Positions 46,863-57,261 of a stretch of 64,000 bases of DNA are shown here, one piece after another. The position numbers were made by a program, and so were the translations under genes. Under the pieces are notes generated by a model. It worked only from the letters and a program-made list of their open reading frames with translations, was not told the DNA's origin and did not search any database. Source of the DNA: Methanobrevibacter oralis (GTDB taxonomy: Archaea; Methanobacteriota; Methanobacteria; Methanobacteriales; Methanobacteriaceae). Where the stretch lies: NCBI RefSeq assembly GCF_001639275.1, contig NZ_LWMU01000103.1, positions 1 to 64,000 on the forward strand, written 5' to 3'. The first letter of the stretch is position 1. The number at the start of each line of letters is the position of its first letter.

Positions 46863-46937
46863 ATCTTGTAATTGGGAGAAATTTATTATTATAATATTTA
46901 ATCTTGGTAAAATATATGCCTAATGGAAGTAATATTC

Positions 46938-47117
46938 ATGAATACAAAAAATTTAACAAGGTTTGAAAGAGCTAGACTCATTGGAGCTAGAGCAATTCAA
47001 ATATCTATGGGGGCTAAACCATTAATTGAATTAGATGCTTCTTTAGATCCGATTGATATAGCTTACGAAGAGTTTGAAGCTGGAGTTTTACCATTAGATG
47101 TTATTAGAAATGAATAG
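46938..47117 (+). CDS. rpoK: DNA-directed RNA polymerase subunit K (Rpo6)
   Basis: This 59-aa protein corresponds to bacterial omega/eukaryotic Rpb6 and stabilises the large subunit. It shows [25 protein letters not shown] and [17 protein letters not shown]. The ATG at 46938 is chosen because GGAAG precedes it and the N-terminus matches the family; one five codons upstream lacks a ribosome site. Confidence 0.94.
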   Translation: MNTKNLTRFERARLIGARAIQISMGAKPLIELDASLDPIDIAYEEFEAGVLPLDVIRNE

Positions 47118-47251
47118 ATTTTATCTATTTTTTCTATTAATTTATTTAAAAAAAATAAAAAATACCAACATAACTCTATAAAGAAACTTACTGATTTTTT
47201 AAAGAGTATAGATTATATGGTAATAAATTAAATGACACTGAGGTGTTTTTT

Positions 47252-48496
47252 TTGGATAGTATAATTGAAGATGTCCAAGTTCGTAAAATTTTGGACAGTA
47301 GAGGAAATCCAACTGTAGAAGTAGATGTAATTACTTGGAACGGTTTTGGTAGAGCTGCTGCACCAAGTGGAGCAAGTACTGGTTCAAGAGAAGTAGTTTC
47401 TTTTCCTGAAGGTGGAGTAGATGTAATAGTAAGTGAAGTTGAAGAAGTACTAGCTTGTGAACTCATTGGTATGGATGCTGAAGATATTGCTACTATTGAT
47501 GAAGTTTTAAGAGAAGTAGATGGAACAGATAATTTATCAGCTATTGGTGGTAATACTACTGTAGCAGTTTCCATGGCTGTAGCTAAAGCAGCTGCCGCCT
47601 CTTATAATATGCCTTTATACAAATATCTTGGAGGTAATTTAGTAAATGAGATGCCATTCCCATTAGGAAATATGATGAATGGCGGGGCTCATGCAGGTAT
47701 TAATGCACCTGATATTCAAGAGTTTTTAGTTGTTCCTATTGGAGCAAATAATATTGTTGAAGGTATTTTTGCTAATGCAGCAATCCATAAAAAATTAAAA
47801 GAATTAATCCAAACCAAAGACTCTAATTTCACTGGTGGAAAAGGAGACGAAGGCGGATGGATTCCAAATATCACAAATGATATTGCACTTGAAATTCAAG
47901 CTCAAGCATGTGAGGAAGTGGGTGATGAATTAGGTATTGAAATTAGACCAGCTTTAGACATGGCTGCTTCTGAATTTTGGAGGGATGATGAAGAAAAATA
48001 TGTTTATGGTCAAGATGGTATTAAGAGAGATACAGGTGATCAGTTAGAATTTGTGAAAGACATTATTGAAACTTATAACATGTTCTATGTAGAAGATCCA
48101 TTTGATGAATCTGATTTTGATGGTTTCTCACAATTAACCTCAAAAGTTAAAGATGACTGTCTTATTTGTGGTGATGATTTATTCGTAACTAATAAAGAAA
48201 TATTAGCTAAAGGTATTAAGATGAATGCAGCTAATGCAATTATCATTAAACCTAATCAAATTGGTTCTTTATCTGAAACTTATGCTACTGTAAAATTAGC
48301 TAAAGAAAATGATATTGTGCCTGTTGTTTCACATAGATCTGGTGAAACTACTGATGATACTATTGCACATTTAGCTGTTGCATTTGGTTCTCCTATGATT
48401 AAAACAGGAGCTATTGGCGGGGAAAGAATAGCTAAATTAAATGAATTAGTACGTATTGAGGAAGAACTTCCAAATCCAAAGATGAATGTATTCTAA
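47252..48496 (+). CDS. eno: Enolase (phosphopyruvate hydratase)
   Basis: This 414-aa enzyme interconverts 2-phosphoglycerate and phosphoenolpyruvate for gluconeogenesis and glycolysis. Motifs are [64 protein letters not shown], the catalytic lysine region [14 protein letters not shown] and the signature [24 protein letters not shown] at 47252 is the start, because TGAGGTG lies just upstream. Its presence in this operon is normal for archaea. Confidence 0.95.
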   Translation: MDSIIEDVQVRKILDSRGNPTVEVDVITWNGFGRAAAPSGASTGSREVVSFPEGGVDVIVSEVEEVLACELIGMDAEDIATIDEVLREVDGTDNLSAIGGNTTVAVSMAVAKAAAASYNMPLYKYLGGNLVNEMPFPLGNMMNGGAHAGINAPDIQEFLVVPIGANNIVEGIFANAAIHKKLKELIQTKDSNFTGGKGDEGGWIPNITNDIALEIQAQACEEVGDELGIEIRPALDMAASEFWRDDEEKYVYGQDGIKRDTGDQLEFVKDIIETYNMFYVEDPFDESDFDGFSQLTSKVKDDCLICGDDLFVTNKEILAKGIKMNAANAIIIKPNQIGSLSETYATVKLAKENDIVPVVSHRSGETTDDTIAHLAVAFGSPMIKTGAIGGERIAKLNELVRIEEELPNPKMNVF

Positions 48497-48515
48497 ATTT
48501 TGTGAGGGGATTGTA

Positions 48516-48710
48516 ATGGCAAAAGTTATCATTGAATATGATAAATGTGATGGTGCAGACTGTGCAGAATGTTCTGATGTTTGCCCAATGGAAGTTTTAG
48601 TACTTAAAGGGGACAAAATTGAAATTGTTGACCCAGATGAATGTAGTTATTGTGAAGTTTGTATGGATGTTTGTCCAAACGACTGTATACATATTGAAGA
48701 TGATTTTTAA
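48516..48710 (+). CDS. 2[4Fe-4S] ferredoxin
   Basis: This 64-aa protein has CDGADCAECSDVCP and CSYCEVCMDVCPNDC, two cluster motifs, with the first slightly expanded. GAGGGGATT precedes the ATG at 48516; the longer frame overlapping enolase has no ribosome site. It is a candidate electron carrier, with no visible enzyme partner. Confidence 0.88.
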   Translation: MAKVIIEYDKCDGADCAECSDVCPMEVLVLKGDKIEIVDPDECSYCEVCMDVCPNDCIHIEDDF

Positions 48711-48734
48711 AAATAAAGATAAATGGTGATTATT

Positions 48735-49334
48735 ATGGCAAATGAACTTTTAATTGATTTAGATAATTATTTAGCAGCAGGTTTACATATCGGAACCCAA
48801 CAAAAAACAAGCGATATGGAAAAATACATATTCAGAGTAAGATCTGATGGTCTATATGTATTAGATATTCAAAAAACTGATGAAAGGATTAGACATATTG
48901 CAAAACTTTTAGCAAAGTATGATCCAGAAGATATTTTAGTAGTAGCTACAAGACAATATGGTCAAGCTCCTGTTAAAAAATTCGGAGAGATTATTGGTGC
49001 AAAAACTATTCCAGGTAGATTCATTCCTGGAACTTTAACTAATCCAAATTATGCTAAATTCATCGAACCTAAAATTATTGTTGTAACTGACCCAAGATCT
49101 GATGCACAAGCTGTTATCGAATCAAAACAAAATGGTATTCCTGTTGTTGCTTTATGCGATACAGAGAACTTATTAAGTTTTGTTGATATTGCAGTACCTG
49201 TAAACAACAAAGGTAGAAAAGCCATTGCTTTAATTTATTGGTTACTTGCAAGACAAATTTTAAGAGAAAGAGGAGAAATTCCTGAAGATGGCGAGTTAGT
49301 TTATGATGCAACTGATTTCGAACTTAAATTTTAA
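48735..49334 (+). CDS. rps2: 30S ribosomal protein uS2 (S2)
   Basis: This 199-aa protein shows [50 protein letters not shown] and [35 protein letters not shown] precedes the ATG. It is the last ribosomal gene of this operon. Confidence 0.96.
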   Translation: MANELLIDLDNYLAAGLHIGTQQKTSDMEKYIFRVRSDGLYVLDIQKTDERIRHIAKLLAKYDPEDILVVATRQYGQAPVKKFGEIIGAKTIPGRFIPGTLTNPNYAKFIEPKIIVVTDPRSDAQAVIESKQNGIPVVALCDTENLLSFVDIAVPVNNKGRKAIALIYWLLARQILRERGEIPEDGELVYDATDFELKF

Positions 49335-49343
49335 GTGGTTTAA

Positions 49344-50192
49344 ATGTTAAGAAAACCTGCTGTGGCTGGAATATTTTATCCAGATAATCCTGAAGATTTA
49401 AAAAAATCTGTTGAAGATGCTTTTTTAAGTAAAATGGGCGTTGGTGAAATTCCAATACTCAATGATTTTGATTCTTCAGATTATCCTATAAATATTATGG
49501 TTCCTCATGCAGGTTATTATTATTCAGGTGCAGTAGCTTCTCATAGCTACTGTGAAATTGTTAAAATTGGTTTTCCTGAAGTTTTTATTATTTTGAGTCC
49601 TAATCACACAGGTTTAGGCAGTGAAATTTCCGTTTTTGATGATGGGCAATGGATTACACCATTAGGTAATCTTGAAGTTGACAATGAATTTGCTGAATCT
49701 ATTATATCAAATTCAGACACTGCTTCTTCTGATTTTTCTGCTCATATTCGAGAACACAGTATTGAAGTTCAGTTGCCTTTTTTACAATATTTTTCTAATG
49801 ATTTTAAAATTGTACCTATAACTATGGCTTCTCAGTCTTTTTCAGCTTCAAGTGATTTAGCAAGAGCTATTTATGAAGCAGGTAATAAATTAAATAAATC
49901 TTACTGTGTTATTGCAAGTACAGATTTATCTCATTATAATACTCAAGATATGGCTAATAAGTTAGATAATTTTGTATTGGAAGATATTGATAATATGGAT
50001 GAATTCAAACTCTTTGAGGAAATTATTCAATATAATATTACAATGTGTGGTTATGGTCCAGTTATCACTACTATGTCTCTTTCTAAGATGTCTGGAAAGA
50101 ATAATTCAGAAATATTGAAATATGGGACCAGTGGGGATGTTTCTGGAGATTTTAGCTCTGTTGTAGGATATGCTTCAGGTATTTTTAAGTAA
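49344..50192 (+). CDS. MEMO1 family protein
   Basis: This 282-aa protein belongs to the MEMO/extradiol-dioxygenase-like family (AmmeMemoRadiSam system protein B). It shows RKPAVAGIFYPDNPEDLKKSVE, VPHAGYYYSGAVASHSY, ILSPNHTGLG, IREHSIEVQLPFLQYF and IASTDLSHYN, with the conserved His/Asp set (H in VPHAGY, H in SPNHTG, D and H in TDLSHY). Human MEMO binds metal; the archaeal role is unknown. It is always next to mevalonate genes in archaea of this type. Confidence 0.85.
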   Translation: MLRKPAVAGIFYPDNPEDLKKSVEDAFLSKMGVGEIPILNDFDSSDYPINIMVPHAGYYYSGAVASHSYCEIVKIGFPEVFIILSPNHTGLGSEISVFDDGQWITPLGNLEVDNEFAESIISNSDTASSDFSAHIREHSIEVQLPFLQYFSNDFKIVPITMASQSFSASSDLARAIYEAGNKLNKSYCVIASTDLSHYNTQDMANKLDNFVLEDIDNMDEFKLFEEIIQYNITMCGYGPVITTMSLSKMSGKNNSEILKYGTSGDVSGDFSSVVGYASGIFK

Positions 50193-50201
50193 GGTGTTTT
50201 T

Positions 50202-51164
50202 ATGAAAGCTATTGCTTCTGCTCCAGCGAAAACGATTTTATTTGGTGAACATTCAGTTGTTTATGATGAACCTGCTATTGCTGGTGCTGTTAATAAAAGA
50301 GCTTATGTTGAAATTACTAAATCAGATAGAGATAAGTCTATTTTAAGATCTTATGATTTAAATTTTGAAGTAGAATTGGATACTAAGCATAAAAAATACA
50401 TTTTAAAAAAAGGAAAACCAGGTATTATTAGATACATTTTAGAAGCTCTTAATAGAGTTCACGATCACACACCAATTGAGATGACATTATCATCTAGTGT
50501 TCCTATTGGTTCTGGTTTAGGTTCTTCTGCAGCTGTTACAGTAGCTACTCTTGCTGCATTATATAGATATCATAATATTCGTTTTAATAAAAAATCTTTG
50601 GCTCATGATGCTCATATGGTTGAACAAGCAGTTCAAGGAGTTGCAAGTCCTTTAGATACTTTAGTTTCTACTTATGGTGGTCTTGTTTATTTATCTAGAA
50701 ATAAAAAAGTTGAACATTTTAAAGTTAATTTTAATGTTCCTTTTGTTGTAGGATACACCCATAAGCATGGAAACACAGGTAAAATTGTTAAAGATGTTAG
50801 AAATCTAAAGAATAATAATCCTAAAATAATTAATCCAGTTATTACTTCAATGGGTAATTTAACTAATTATGCTAAACAAGCTATTTTAAAAGGAGATTTT
50901 AAAAAAGTTGGTGAATTAATGAACATTAATCATGGATTTTTAGATGTTTTAGGTGTTAATACTTTAGAATTATCTAGAATGGTCTATGTTGCAAGAGGTG
51001 CAGGAGCCATTGGTTCTAAAATTACTGGAGCTGGTGGTGGTGGAAGCATTATTGCACTCTGTCCAGATAAAGTTAATGAAGTGGCCCGTGCAATAAATAA
51101 ATCAGACAATGTTTTAAAAATTAGATTTACTCGTAAAGGAGTTTCATCAAGGGTTTATGAGTGA
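50202..51164 (+). CDS. mvk: Mevalonate kinase
   Basis: This 320-aa GHMP kinase phosphorylates mevalonate to 5-phosphomevalonate. It shows ASAPAKTILFGEHSVVYDEPAIAGAV, the P-loop IGSGLGSSAAVTVATLAAL, ASPLDTLVSTYGG with the catalytic Asp, and GAGGGGSIIAL. It starts the isoprenoid section, 9 nt after the MEMO gene. Confidence 0.93.
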   Translation: MKAIASAPAKTILFGEHSVVYDEPAIAGAVNKRAYVEITKSDRDKSILRSYDLNFEVELDTKHKKYILKKGKPGIIRYILEALNRVHDHTPIEMTLSSSVPIGSGLGSSAAVTVATLAALYRYHNIRFNKKSLAHDAHMVEQAVQGVASPLDTLVSTYGGLVYLSRNKKVEHFKVNFNVPFVVGYTHKHGNTGKIVKDVRNLKNNNPKIINPVITSMGNLTNYAKQAILKGDFKKVGELMNINHGFLDVLGVNTLELSRMVYVARGAGAIGSKITGAGGGGSIIALCPDKVNEVARAINKSDNVLKIRFTRKGVSSRVYE

Positions 51165-51169
51165 TTTAA

Positions 51170-51970
51170 ATGATTATTTTAAAAATTGGAGGAAGTAGCT
51201 TAACTATTAAAGATTCAAAAAAAAGTGAAGTTAATACCACTGGTCTTTTAAGAATTGCTCGTGAGATTAAATCTTCACTAGACAATTCTTGTAAAGATTT
51301 AATAATAGTTCATGGTGCAGGATCATTTGGACACCCTCCAGCTAAAAGATATAAAATTGGGGAAAAATTTGACACTTGTGAGTATCCCCAAAAAAGAATA
51401 GGATTTTGTGAAACACAAAATTCTGTTAAAAAGTTAAATATGCATGTTTGTGATGAATTTATTAAAGAAGGATTACCTGTAGTAGCTATTCCTGCTTCAA
51501 GTTTCATGACAGCTACTAATAAAAGAATCACTGATGGTAAGTTAGAAATGTTTAACAAATATTTAAATAAAGGATTTATTCCCATAATTTATGGGGATGT
51601 TGTTTTAGATAATGATTTAGAAATATGTGTAATTTCAGGAGATCAATTAGTACAATATTTAGCTTTAAATCTTAATCCTAATAAAGTGATTTTAGCAACA
51701 GATGTAGATGGTGTTTATAATAAGAATCCTAAAACACATGATGATGCAATGTTTTTTGAAAAATTCACATCACTTAAAGATTTGGATACTTTAGAAGGAA
51801 CTACTAATGTTGATGTAACTGGTGGGATGATTGGAAAAATTAAAGAACTTTTATATTTAGCAGATTTAGGAATCGAATCTAAAATAATAAATGCTGAAGT
51901 TGAAGATAATATTTTCAAAGCGTTAGAAGATATGGAAGTTAAAGGAACTGTAATTTCAAGGGGAAATTAA
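51170..51970 (+). CDS. Isopentenyl phosphate kinase
   Basis: This 266-aa amino-acid-kinase-fold enzyme phosphorylates isopentenyl phosphate to IPP, the archaeal variant that bypasses diphosphomevalonate. Motifs are [27 protein letters not shown] (the His that binds the phosphate), [21 protein letters not shown] and [10 protein letters not shown]. It lies between mvk and fni, 5 and 1 nt from its neighbours. Confidence 0.92.
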   Translation: MIILKIGGSSLTIKDSKKSEVNTTGLLRIAREIKSSLDNSCKDLIIVHGAGSFGHPPAKRYKIGEKFDTCEYPQKRIGFCETQNSVKKLNMHVCDEFIKEGLPVVAIPASSFMTATNKRITDGKLEMFNKYLNKGFIPIIYGDVVLDNDLEICVISGDQLVQYLALNLNPNKVILATDVDGVYNKNPKTHDDAMFFEKFTSLKDLDTLEGTTNVDVTGGMIGKIKELLYLADLGIESKIINAEVEDNIFKALEDMEVKGTVISRGN

Positions 51971-51971
51971 C

Positions 51972-53018
51972 ATGATTTCAGATAGAAAATTAGAGCATTT
52001 ATTAATTTGTGAAAATTATGATGTCGAGTTTAAGAATAAAACTACTGGATTTGAAGATGTGGAGTTAATTCATAATGTTCTTCCAGAAATTGATAAAAAT
52101 GAAATTGATTTATCCACATCAGTTTTTGGTAAAAAATTAGACTCACCTTTATTTATAACAGCTATTACCGGTGGTCATCCAGTTGCAAAAAATATCAATA
52201 AACAATTAGCTATTGTGGCTGATGAAAAAAATATTGCTTTAGGAGTAGGTTCTCAGCGTGCAGCTTGTGAATATCCTGAACTTGAGGATACTTATACTGT
52301 TGTTCGTGATAATGCTCCAGATTGTTTGTTAGTTGGAAATATTGGAGCACCTCAACTTAATTTAGCCGAAAAGGCTATTGAAATTTTAGATGCTGATATT
52401 TTAGCTATTCACTTAAATCCTCTTCAAGAATCTATTCAACCTGAAGGAGACTTAGATGCAAGAGGATATAATGGTTTAATTAGCCAAATAACAGATGCTG
52501 TAAATATTCCAGTACTTGCAAAAGAAACTGGTTGTGGAATATCAGCCGAATCAGCTGAGATGTTAGTTAAATCTGGAATTGATTTTATTGATATTGAAGG
52601 AGCTGGTGGTACTAGTTGGGCCGCTGTTGAAACTTATAGGGCAGAAGATAAATATTTAGGCGAATTGTTTTGGGATTGGGGAATTCCAACAGCTGTTAGT
52701 ACGGTAGAAGTTACTAATGCTGTTAATGTTCCTGTTATTTCATCTGGAGGTATTCGTTCAGGTCTTGAAGCTGCTAAAGCTATTGCTCTTGGAGCTGATG
52801 CTGTGGGTATGGCATTACCATTTTTAAAGAATTCAAATTCTCAAGATCATTTAATAGATTTTATTAATAAATTCAATGATTCATTAAGACTTGCAATGTT
52901 TTTAGTTGGTGCAAATAGCATTGAAGAACTTAAACAATCAAAAATAGTGATATGTGGAAAAACAAGGGAGTGGCTTAATGAAAGAGGAATTAACACACAA
53001 AATTATTCAAGGAGATAA
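51972..53018 (+). CDS. fni: Type 2 isopentenyl-diphosphate delta-isomerase
   Basis: This 348-aa FMN-dependent enzyme turns IPP into DMAPP. It shows [73 protein letters not shown] and [25 protein letters not shown]. The TIM-barrel pattern is complete. Confidence 0.93.
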   Translation: MISDRKLEHLLICENYDVEFKNKTTGFEDVELIHNVLPEIDKNEIDLSTSVFGKKLDSPLFITAITGGHPVAKNINKQLAIVADEKNIALGVGSQRAACEYPELEDTYTVVRDNAPDCLLVGNIGAPQLNLAEKAIEILDADILAIHLNPLQESIQPEGDLDARGYNGLISQITDAVNIPVLAKETGCGISAESAEMLVKSGIDFIDIEGAGGTSWAAVETYRAEDKYLGELFWDWGIPTAVSTVEVTNAVNVPVISSGGIRSGLEAAKAIALGADAVGMALPFLKNSNSQDHLIDFINKFNDSLRLAMFLVGANSIEELKQSKIVICGKTREWLNERGINTQNYSRR

Positions 53019-53024
53019 TATTAT

Positions 53025-54368
53025 ATGAGCGTTGAAGTAATTGCAATAGGTGGATATGAAGAAGTCGGGAAAAACATGACTGCTATTTGTATTGGTGAAG
53101 ATGTCATCATATTTGATATGGGTATCCATCTTGATAGGATTAGCATGCACGAAGATACAGATATTGATCGTATGCATAGCTTAGATTTGATTGAAAGGGG
53201 AGTTATTCCAGACGATACATTAATGAAAGATGTTGATGGTAAAGTTAAAGGAATAATATTTTCTCATGGACACTTAGATCATATAGGTGCTGTAGCTAAA
53301 TTAGCTCACAGATATGATGCACCATTAATAGGGACACCTTATACTGCTGCATTAATTGAAAAACAAATTAAAGGAGAACGTAAATTTAAAGTTAACAATC
53401 CAATTAGGGCTTTAAATCCTGGAAGTAAATTGAAACTTTCTAAAGATATTACTTTAGAATTTGTCCAATCTACTCACAGTATTCCTCAAGCAGTATTTCC
53501 TGTTTTACATACTTCTGAGGGAATTATTGTTTATGCACTTGACTTTAAATTTGATAACCATCAAAAAGTATCTCCACCACCGGATTATAAACGTTTAAGG
53601 GAATTAGGAAGAAAAGGAGTACTTGCATTAATTGTTGAGACAACAAATGCTAAAAACTTTGACGAAGTAAAAACTCATTCAGAAAGAGTTGCACGCAACA
53701 TTCTTGAAGATGTTATGGAAGGACCTTTATATGAAAAAACTGGTATGATTGTTACAACCTTTTCGTCTCATGTTGAAAGGGTTCAAGCTATTGCTGATAT
53801 TGCTAAGAAAAGTCACAGGGAAATATTTTTCCTTGGAAGGTCTATGGAAAGATTCTGCGGTATTGCACAAAAACAAGGTATTTTAAAATTGCCAAAAAAT
53901 GCAACTATTTATGGAAGTCCAAAATCAATTAATAGGGCTTTAATGAAGGCTGATGAAGATAGAGCTAACTATTTACTTGTAACTACTGGACACCAAGGTG
54001 AACCTGATGCGTTGCTTCCAAGGATAGCTAGTGGTAAAACTCCATTTAATATTAAAAAAGGAGATAATGTAATTATTTCAGCGCCTATTATTCCTAACCC
54101 AACTAATGCTGCTAATAGGCATATTATGGAAAGAAGATTGAAAATAAAAGGTGCAAGAATTTATCCTAATGCGCACGTTTCAGGACATGCAGGAAGAGAA
54201 GATCATAGAGAATTCTTACGCATGTTAAAACCGCAACATATTATTCCAGCACATGGAGATTTATCCATGCTTTCTGCTTACGGTGAATTAGCTGAAGAAG
54301 AAGGTTACAGAATTGGATATGATGTTCATATTTTAAGAAATGCACAAGCACAAGTTTTTAAAAATTAA
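53025..54368 (+). CDS. rnj: Ribonuclease J (archaeal)
   Basis: This 447-aa metallo-beta-lactamase/beta-CASP nuclease is a 5'-3' exoribonuclease in archaea. Motifs are GGYEEVGKNMTAI, the metal site FSHGHLDHIGAVAKLAH, VQSTHSIPQAV, the beta-CASP region (FFLGRSMERFCGIAQK, TTGHQGEPDALLPRIASG) and VSGHAGREDHREFLRMLKPQHIIPAHGD. It is often in this operon between fni and idsA. Confidence 0.91.
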   Translation: MSVEVIAIGGYEEVGKNMTAICIGEDVIIFDMGIHLDRISMHEDTDIDRMHSLDLIERGVIPDDTLMKDVDGKVKGIIFSHGHLDHIGAVAKLAHRYDAPLIGTPYTAALIEKQIKGERKFKVNNPIRALNPGSKLKLSKDITLEFVQSTHSIPQAVFPVLHTSEGIIVYALDFKFDNHQKVSPPPDYKRLRELGRKGVLALIVETTNAKNFDEVKTHSERVARNILEDVMEGPLYEKTGMIVTTFSSHVERVQAIADIAKKSHREIFFLGRSMERFCGIAQKQGILKLPKNATIYGSPKSINRALMKADEDRANYLLVTTGHQGEPDALLPRIASGKTPFNIKKGDNVIISAPIIPNPTNAANRHIMERRLKIKGARIYPNAHVSGHAGREDHREFLRMLKPQHIIPAHGDLSMLSAYGELAEEEGYRIGYDVHILRNAQAQVFKN

Positions 54369-54380
54369 GGAGATGATTTT

Positions 54381-55370
54381 ATGAGTGATGTTAAAGCGGT
54401 ATTAGGGAGTTATTCAACTGATATTATTAAAACAATTGAAGAAGAATTATCTACTATTACTCCAAATAATCTTTGTGAAGCTTCTCTGTATTTAACTAAA
54501 GCTGGAGGTAAAATGCTTAGGCCAGCTTTAACTTTAATTACATCCGAAGCAATTGGAGGTTCTAGTGAAAATGCATTAAAATCTGCTGCAGCTATTGAAT
54601 TAATCCATACTTTTTCACTTATTCATGATGATATCATGGATGATGATGACATGAGAAGAGGCATGCCTTCTGTTCATAAAGTATGGGGTGAGGATGTAGC
54701 TATTTTAGCTGGAGATACATTATTTTCAAAAGCTTTTGAAATAATCATGTCTTCAAATCAACAAACAAATACTCCTAATCAAATTAACCAAACATTAGCT
54801 ACTCTTGCTGATGCTTGCGTTAAAATTTGTGAAGGTCAAGCTTTTGATATGAGTTTTGAAGACAGATTTGATGTTTCAGAAGATGAGTATATGGCTATGA
54901 TTTTCAAGAAAACAGGCGCATTAATTGCTGCTGCTACTAAAGCTGGAGCTATTATTGGTGGAGCATCTAGTGAAGTCATTGATGCTATGTATGAATATGG
55001 AAGGTTAATTGGTCTTGCTTTCCAAATTCAAGATGATTATCTTGATTTAGTAAGTGATGAAGAAACTTTAGGTAAACCTATTGGTTCTGATATTGCTAAG
55101 GGTAAAATGACTATTATTGCAATTAATGGTTTAGCTAATTGTGATAATTCTGATAGATTACTTGAAATATTAAAAGATAGCAATAATTCACAAGATGATG
55201 TACTAGAAGCTATTGGTATTTTAAATGACTGTGGATCCATTGAATATGCAAGAAATCTTGCTCAAGAAAATGTGATGAAGGCTAAGCAAGTGCTTGAAAT
55301 ATTGCCTGATTCTTCAAGTAAACAAACACTTGCAGACATTGCAAATTTTGTTTTAGAAAGGCATTCTTAA
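54381..55370 (+). CDS. idsA: Short-chain isoprenyl diphosphate synthase (FPP/GGPP)
   Basis: This 329-aa enzyme condenses IPP with allylic diphosphates to give the C15/C20 chains of archaeal lipids. The first aspartate-rich motif is HDDIMDDDDMRRG (D83, D84, D87), and the second is QDDYLDLVSD. AGGKMLRPAL and KTGALIAAATKAGAI are further conserved. The residues before the first motif fix chain length, but product length is not called here. AAGGAGATG precedes the ATG. Confidence 0.92.
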   Translation: MSDVKAVLGSYSTDIIKTIEEELSTITPNNLCEASLYLTKAGGKMLRPALTLITSEAIGGSSENALKSAAAIELIHTFSLIHDDIMDDDDMRRGMPSVHKVWGEDVAILAGDTLFSKAFEIIMSSNQQTNTPNQINQTLATLADACVKICEGQAFDMSFEDRFDVSEDEYMAMIFKKTGALIAAATKAGAIIGGASSEVIDAMYEYGRLIGLAFQIQDDYLDLVSDEETLGKPIGSDIAKGKMTIIAINGLANCDNSDRLLEILKDSNNSQDDVLEAIGILNDCGSIEYARNLAQENVMKAKQVLEILPDSSSKQTLADIANFVLERHS

Positions 55371-55822
55371 ATGTCTTATTTTTTTTATTTTTTTTATTAT
55401 TTTTTACTAAATTTATAATAATTAGTTAGTATTAATTTATAAAAAAGTAATACTTTTTATTTTATTTTTCTAATAACTTCTTTTTTATTAAATTTAGATA
55501 TAAAACTTATTTTTTATAATCTAAGATGTTATTGTCGATGATATTATAAATAAAGTATTTTAAGATTTTTTATCTTAAGTTTAAAAAAACTTTGATTTAA
55601 TTTTATTAATACTTATAGTTAATCAAGAGTTTTAAATTAGTTTATTGGCTTAATAATTATTAATATATCTTTATTTTTATTATTAAACATTAATTAATAG
55701 TTATGTTTCTTTTAAAGAATTTTTTTTTAATAATATTTTGAAAAAGATTTATATTATTATTACTTAATATTCATAGATGGTAATGTGTTATAAGAGATAA
55801 CTTTATAAAAAATTGTGATATC
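55371..55822. other. AT-rich intergenic region
   Basis: No gene was found in these 450 bp. Soon after idsA comes a T-rich tract. A 7-bp inverted repeat (TTAAGAT at 55560-55566, ATCTTAA at 55572-55578) with a five-T loop may be a terminator, though chance is not excluded in such AT-rich DNA. A TATA-like element (AAAGATTTATATTATT, ~55743-55758) lies upstream of the next gene. Confidence 0.4.
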
Positions 55823-56173
55823 ATGAGGTTGTTTATTGAAAAAATTGATATGATTAGACAGAAAGAAAATCTAAAAAATCAGGAAGTTCAACTTGATTTT
55901 GATTGGGCGATAGATTTTCGAAATACTGATAGTGAAGTATTTGATTTTGTTTGTACAATAAAATCATTCACACATTTTTCAATGAGGTTCATGTTTGAAG
56001 GTTCTGTAGAACTACAACTTTGTGAAAATTTTGTAAAAGATGAAGTTTCTAAAATAATTTTAGACAAAGCTAGTGAGATGATCTTTAATATGATTTCTAT
56101 TACTCGCGATTCATCTATAAATTTACAAAATGAAAATATTTTGGCTAATAATATTTTCAATGAATTATATTAA
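55823..56173 (+). CDS. Unrecognised 116-aa protein
   Basis: This protein (MRLFIEKIDMIRQKENLKNQ...) has no family I recognise. It is soluble and rich in Phe, Ser and acidic residues, and its N-terminal half looks like alternating beta strands (VQLDFDWAIDF, VFDFVCTIKSFTHFSMRFMFEGSVELQL). The C-terminal ~50 residues are helical. This resembles SecB-like or similar small beta-sheet proteins in a loose way only. It precedes the FdhA-like operon by ~46 nt and may be co-transcribed. Confidence 0.5.
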   Translation: MRLFIEKIDMIRQKENLKNQEVQLDFDWAIDFRNTDSEVFDFVCTIKSFTHFSMRFMFEGSVELQLCENFVKDEVSKIILDKASEMIFNMISITRDSSINLQNENILANNIFNELY

Positions 56174-56219
56174 TTGTCTCTTAAATTAAATAATTATTAA
56201 TCATTTGGAGAATTTGTAC

Positions 56220-57254
56220 ATGTTAAAAATTCAACATACAGTTTGTCCTTCTTGTAGCGTTGGTTGTGGAATCGACATAATTTCAAAAGATGGTGAAGTT
56301 GTTGGAACTTTTCCATATAAAAGGAATGTGATAAACGAAGGCAAAAATTGTTTAAACGGCAGAAATTCGATTGAGTGCTTTGAATCTAGAATATTAACTC
56401 CATTAGTTTCTAAAAGAAGTAGTGATCTTAGCGAAGCATTAAAGATAATTGCAGATGAATTAAAAAATAGTAATCCTGATGAAATTGGAGTAATTTGTTC
56501 TGGAAATAATTCTAATGAGGAAATTATAGCTATTAAAGAATTTGCTAATAAAATGGGTTATAAAATTGGCTTTTCTTCTGATAATTTCCCTAATTATGAT
56601 GGTGAATTAGCTAGATATGATGATGTGGATAATGCCAAGGATATTTATCTTATTGGGGATGTTGTTTATAATAGTCCTCTTGTAGGTAGGCGGGTTTTTC
56701 ATGCTTTAGATAATGGTGCAAGTATTCTTGCAATTGGAACTGAAGATAAAGGGGTTACTGCATTAAATTTTGAATTTACTCTTGTTGATCATATCTCTGA
56801 TTATTTCAATGATGCAGACATAGCTAATGATTCAATTATTATTATAAATGAAATTGACTCCTCTGATGAATTTGAAATTATTAAAAGCATTGCAGAAAAA
56901 ACTAATTCTAAACTTTTACCTATTTTCAGCAAATGTAATACTAAAGGTGCTTTAAGTGAACTTGAAGCTAATCCAATTAGTGATGTTATAGAATCTTCTA
57001 GTATTTTACTTGTTTTTGGTGAAGATGAAATTGAAGATTTAACTAAGGTTAAAAAGATATTTACATTTTCTGCACATGAAAATGATGTAACTGATGCTTC
57101 TGAAGTGGTTATTCCAATTAAATTTTGGATTGAAAATGGTGGTAGTTTTACAAACGCAATGGGTGATGTTCAAAACTTTGTACAAATCCTTGATGCACCC
57201 GAAGGTATTTTAAGTGGAATTGAAATCGTTGAAAAATTACAAGAAAAAGTGTAG
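56220..57254 (+). CDS. Shortened molybdopterin oxidoreductase (FdhA/FwdB-like) protein, flp-like
   Basis: This 344-aa protein has the N-terminal [4Fe-4S] motif of the MopB superfamily (C9, C12, C16, C44: TVCPSCSVGCGIDI, GKNCLNGR). Further core segments follow (NPDEIGVICSGNNSNEE, RRVFHALDNGASILAIGTED, EVVIPIKFWIENGGSFTNAMGDVQ). Formate dehydrogenase alpha is normally ~680 aa. Here the protein stops soon after the core, without the C-terminal cofactor-binding domain. No Cys or Sec is seen in the region that should ligate the metal. It may be a structural or electron-transfer subunit. The ATG at 56220 follows TTTGGAG. The operon with FdhB-like and MvhD recalls flp of Methanothermobacter. Confidence 0.72.
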   Translation: MLKIQHTVCPSCSVGCGIDIISKDGEVVGTFPYKRNVINEGKNCLNGRNSIECFESRILTPLVSKRSSDLSEALKIIADELKNSNPDEIGVICSGNNSNEEIIAIKEFANKMGYKIGFSSDNFPNYDGELARYDDVDNAKDIYLIGDVVYNSPLVGRRVFHALDNGASILAIGTEDKGVTALNFEFTLVDHISDYFNDADIANDSIIIINEIDSSDEFEIIKSIAEKTNSKLLPIFSKCNTKGALSELEANPISDVIESSSILLVFGEDEIEDLTKVKKIFTFSAHENDVTDASEVVIPIKFWIENGGSFTNAMGDVQNFVQILDAPEGILSGIEIVEKLQEKV

Positions 57255-57261
57255 TGATAAA

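Noticed and set aside
55560-55578. TTAAGAT/ATCTTAA hairpin as a functional element
   Set aside because: Seven A/T-rich base pairs in a very AT-rich gap are not beyond chance; noted only as a possible terminator.
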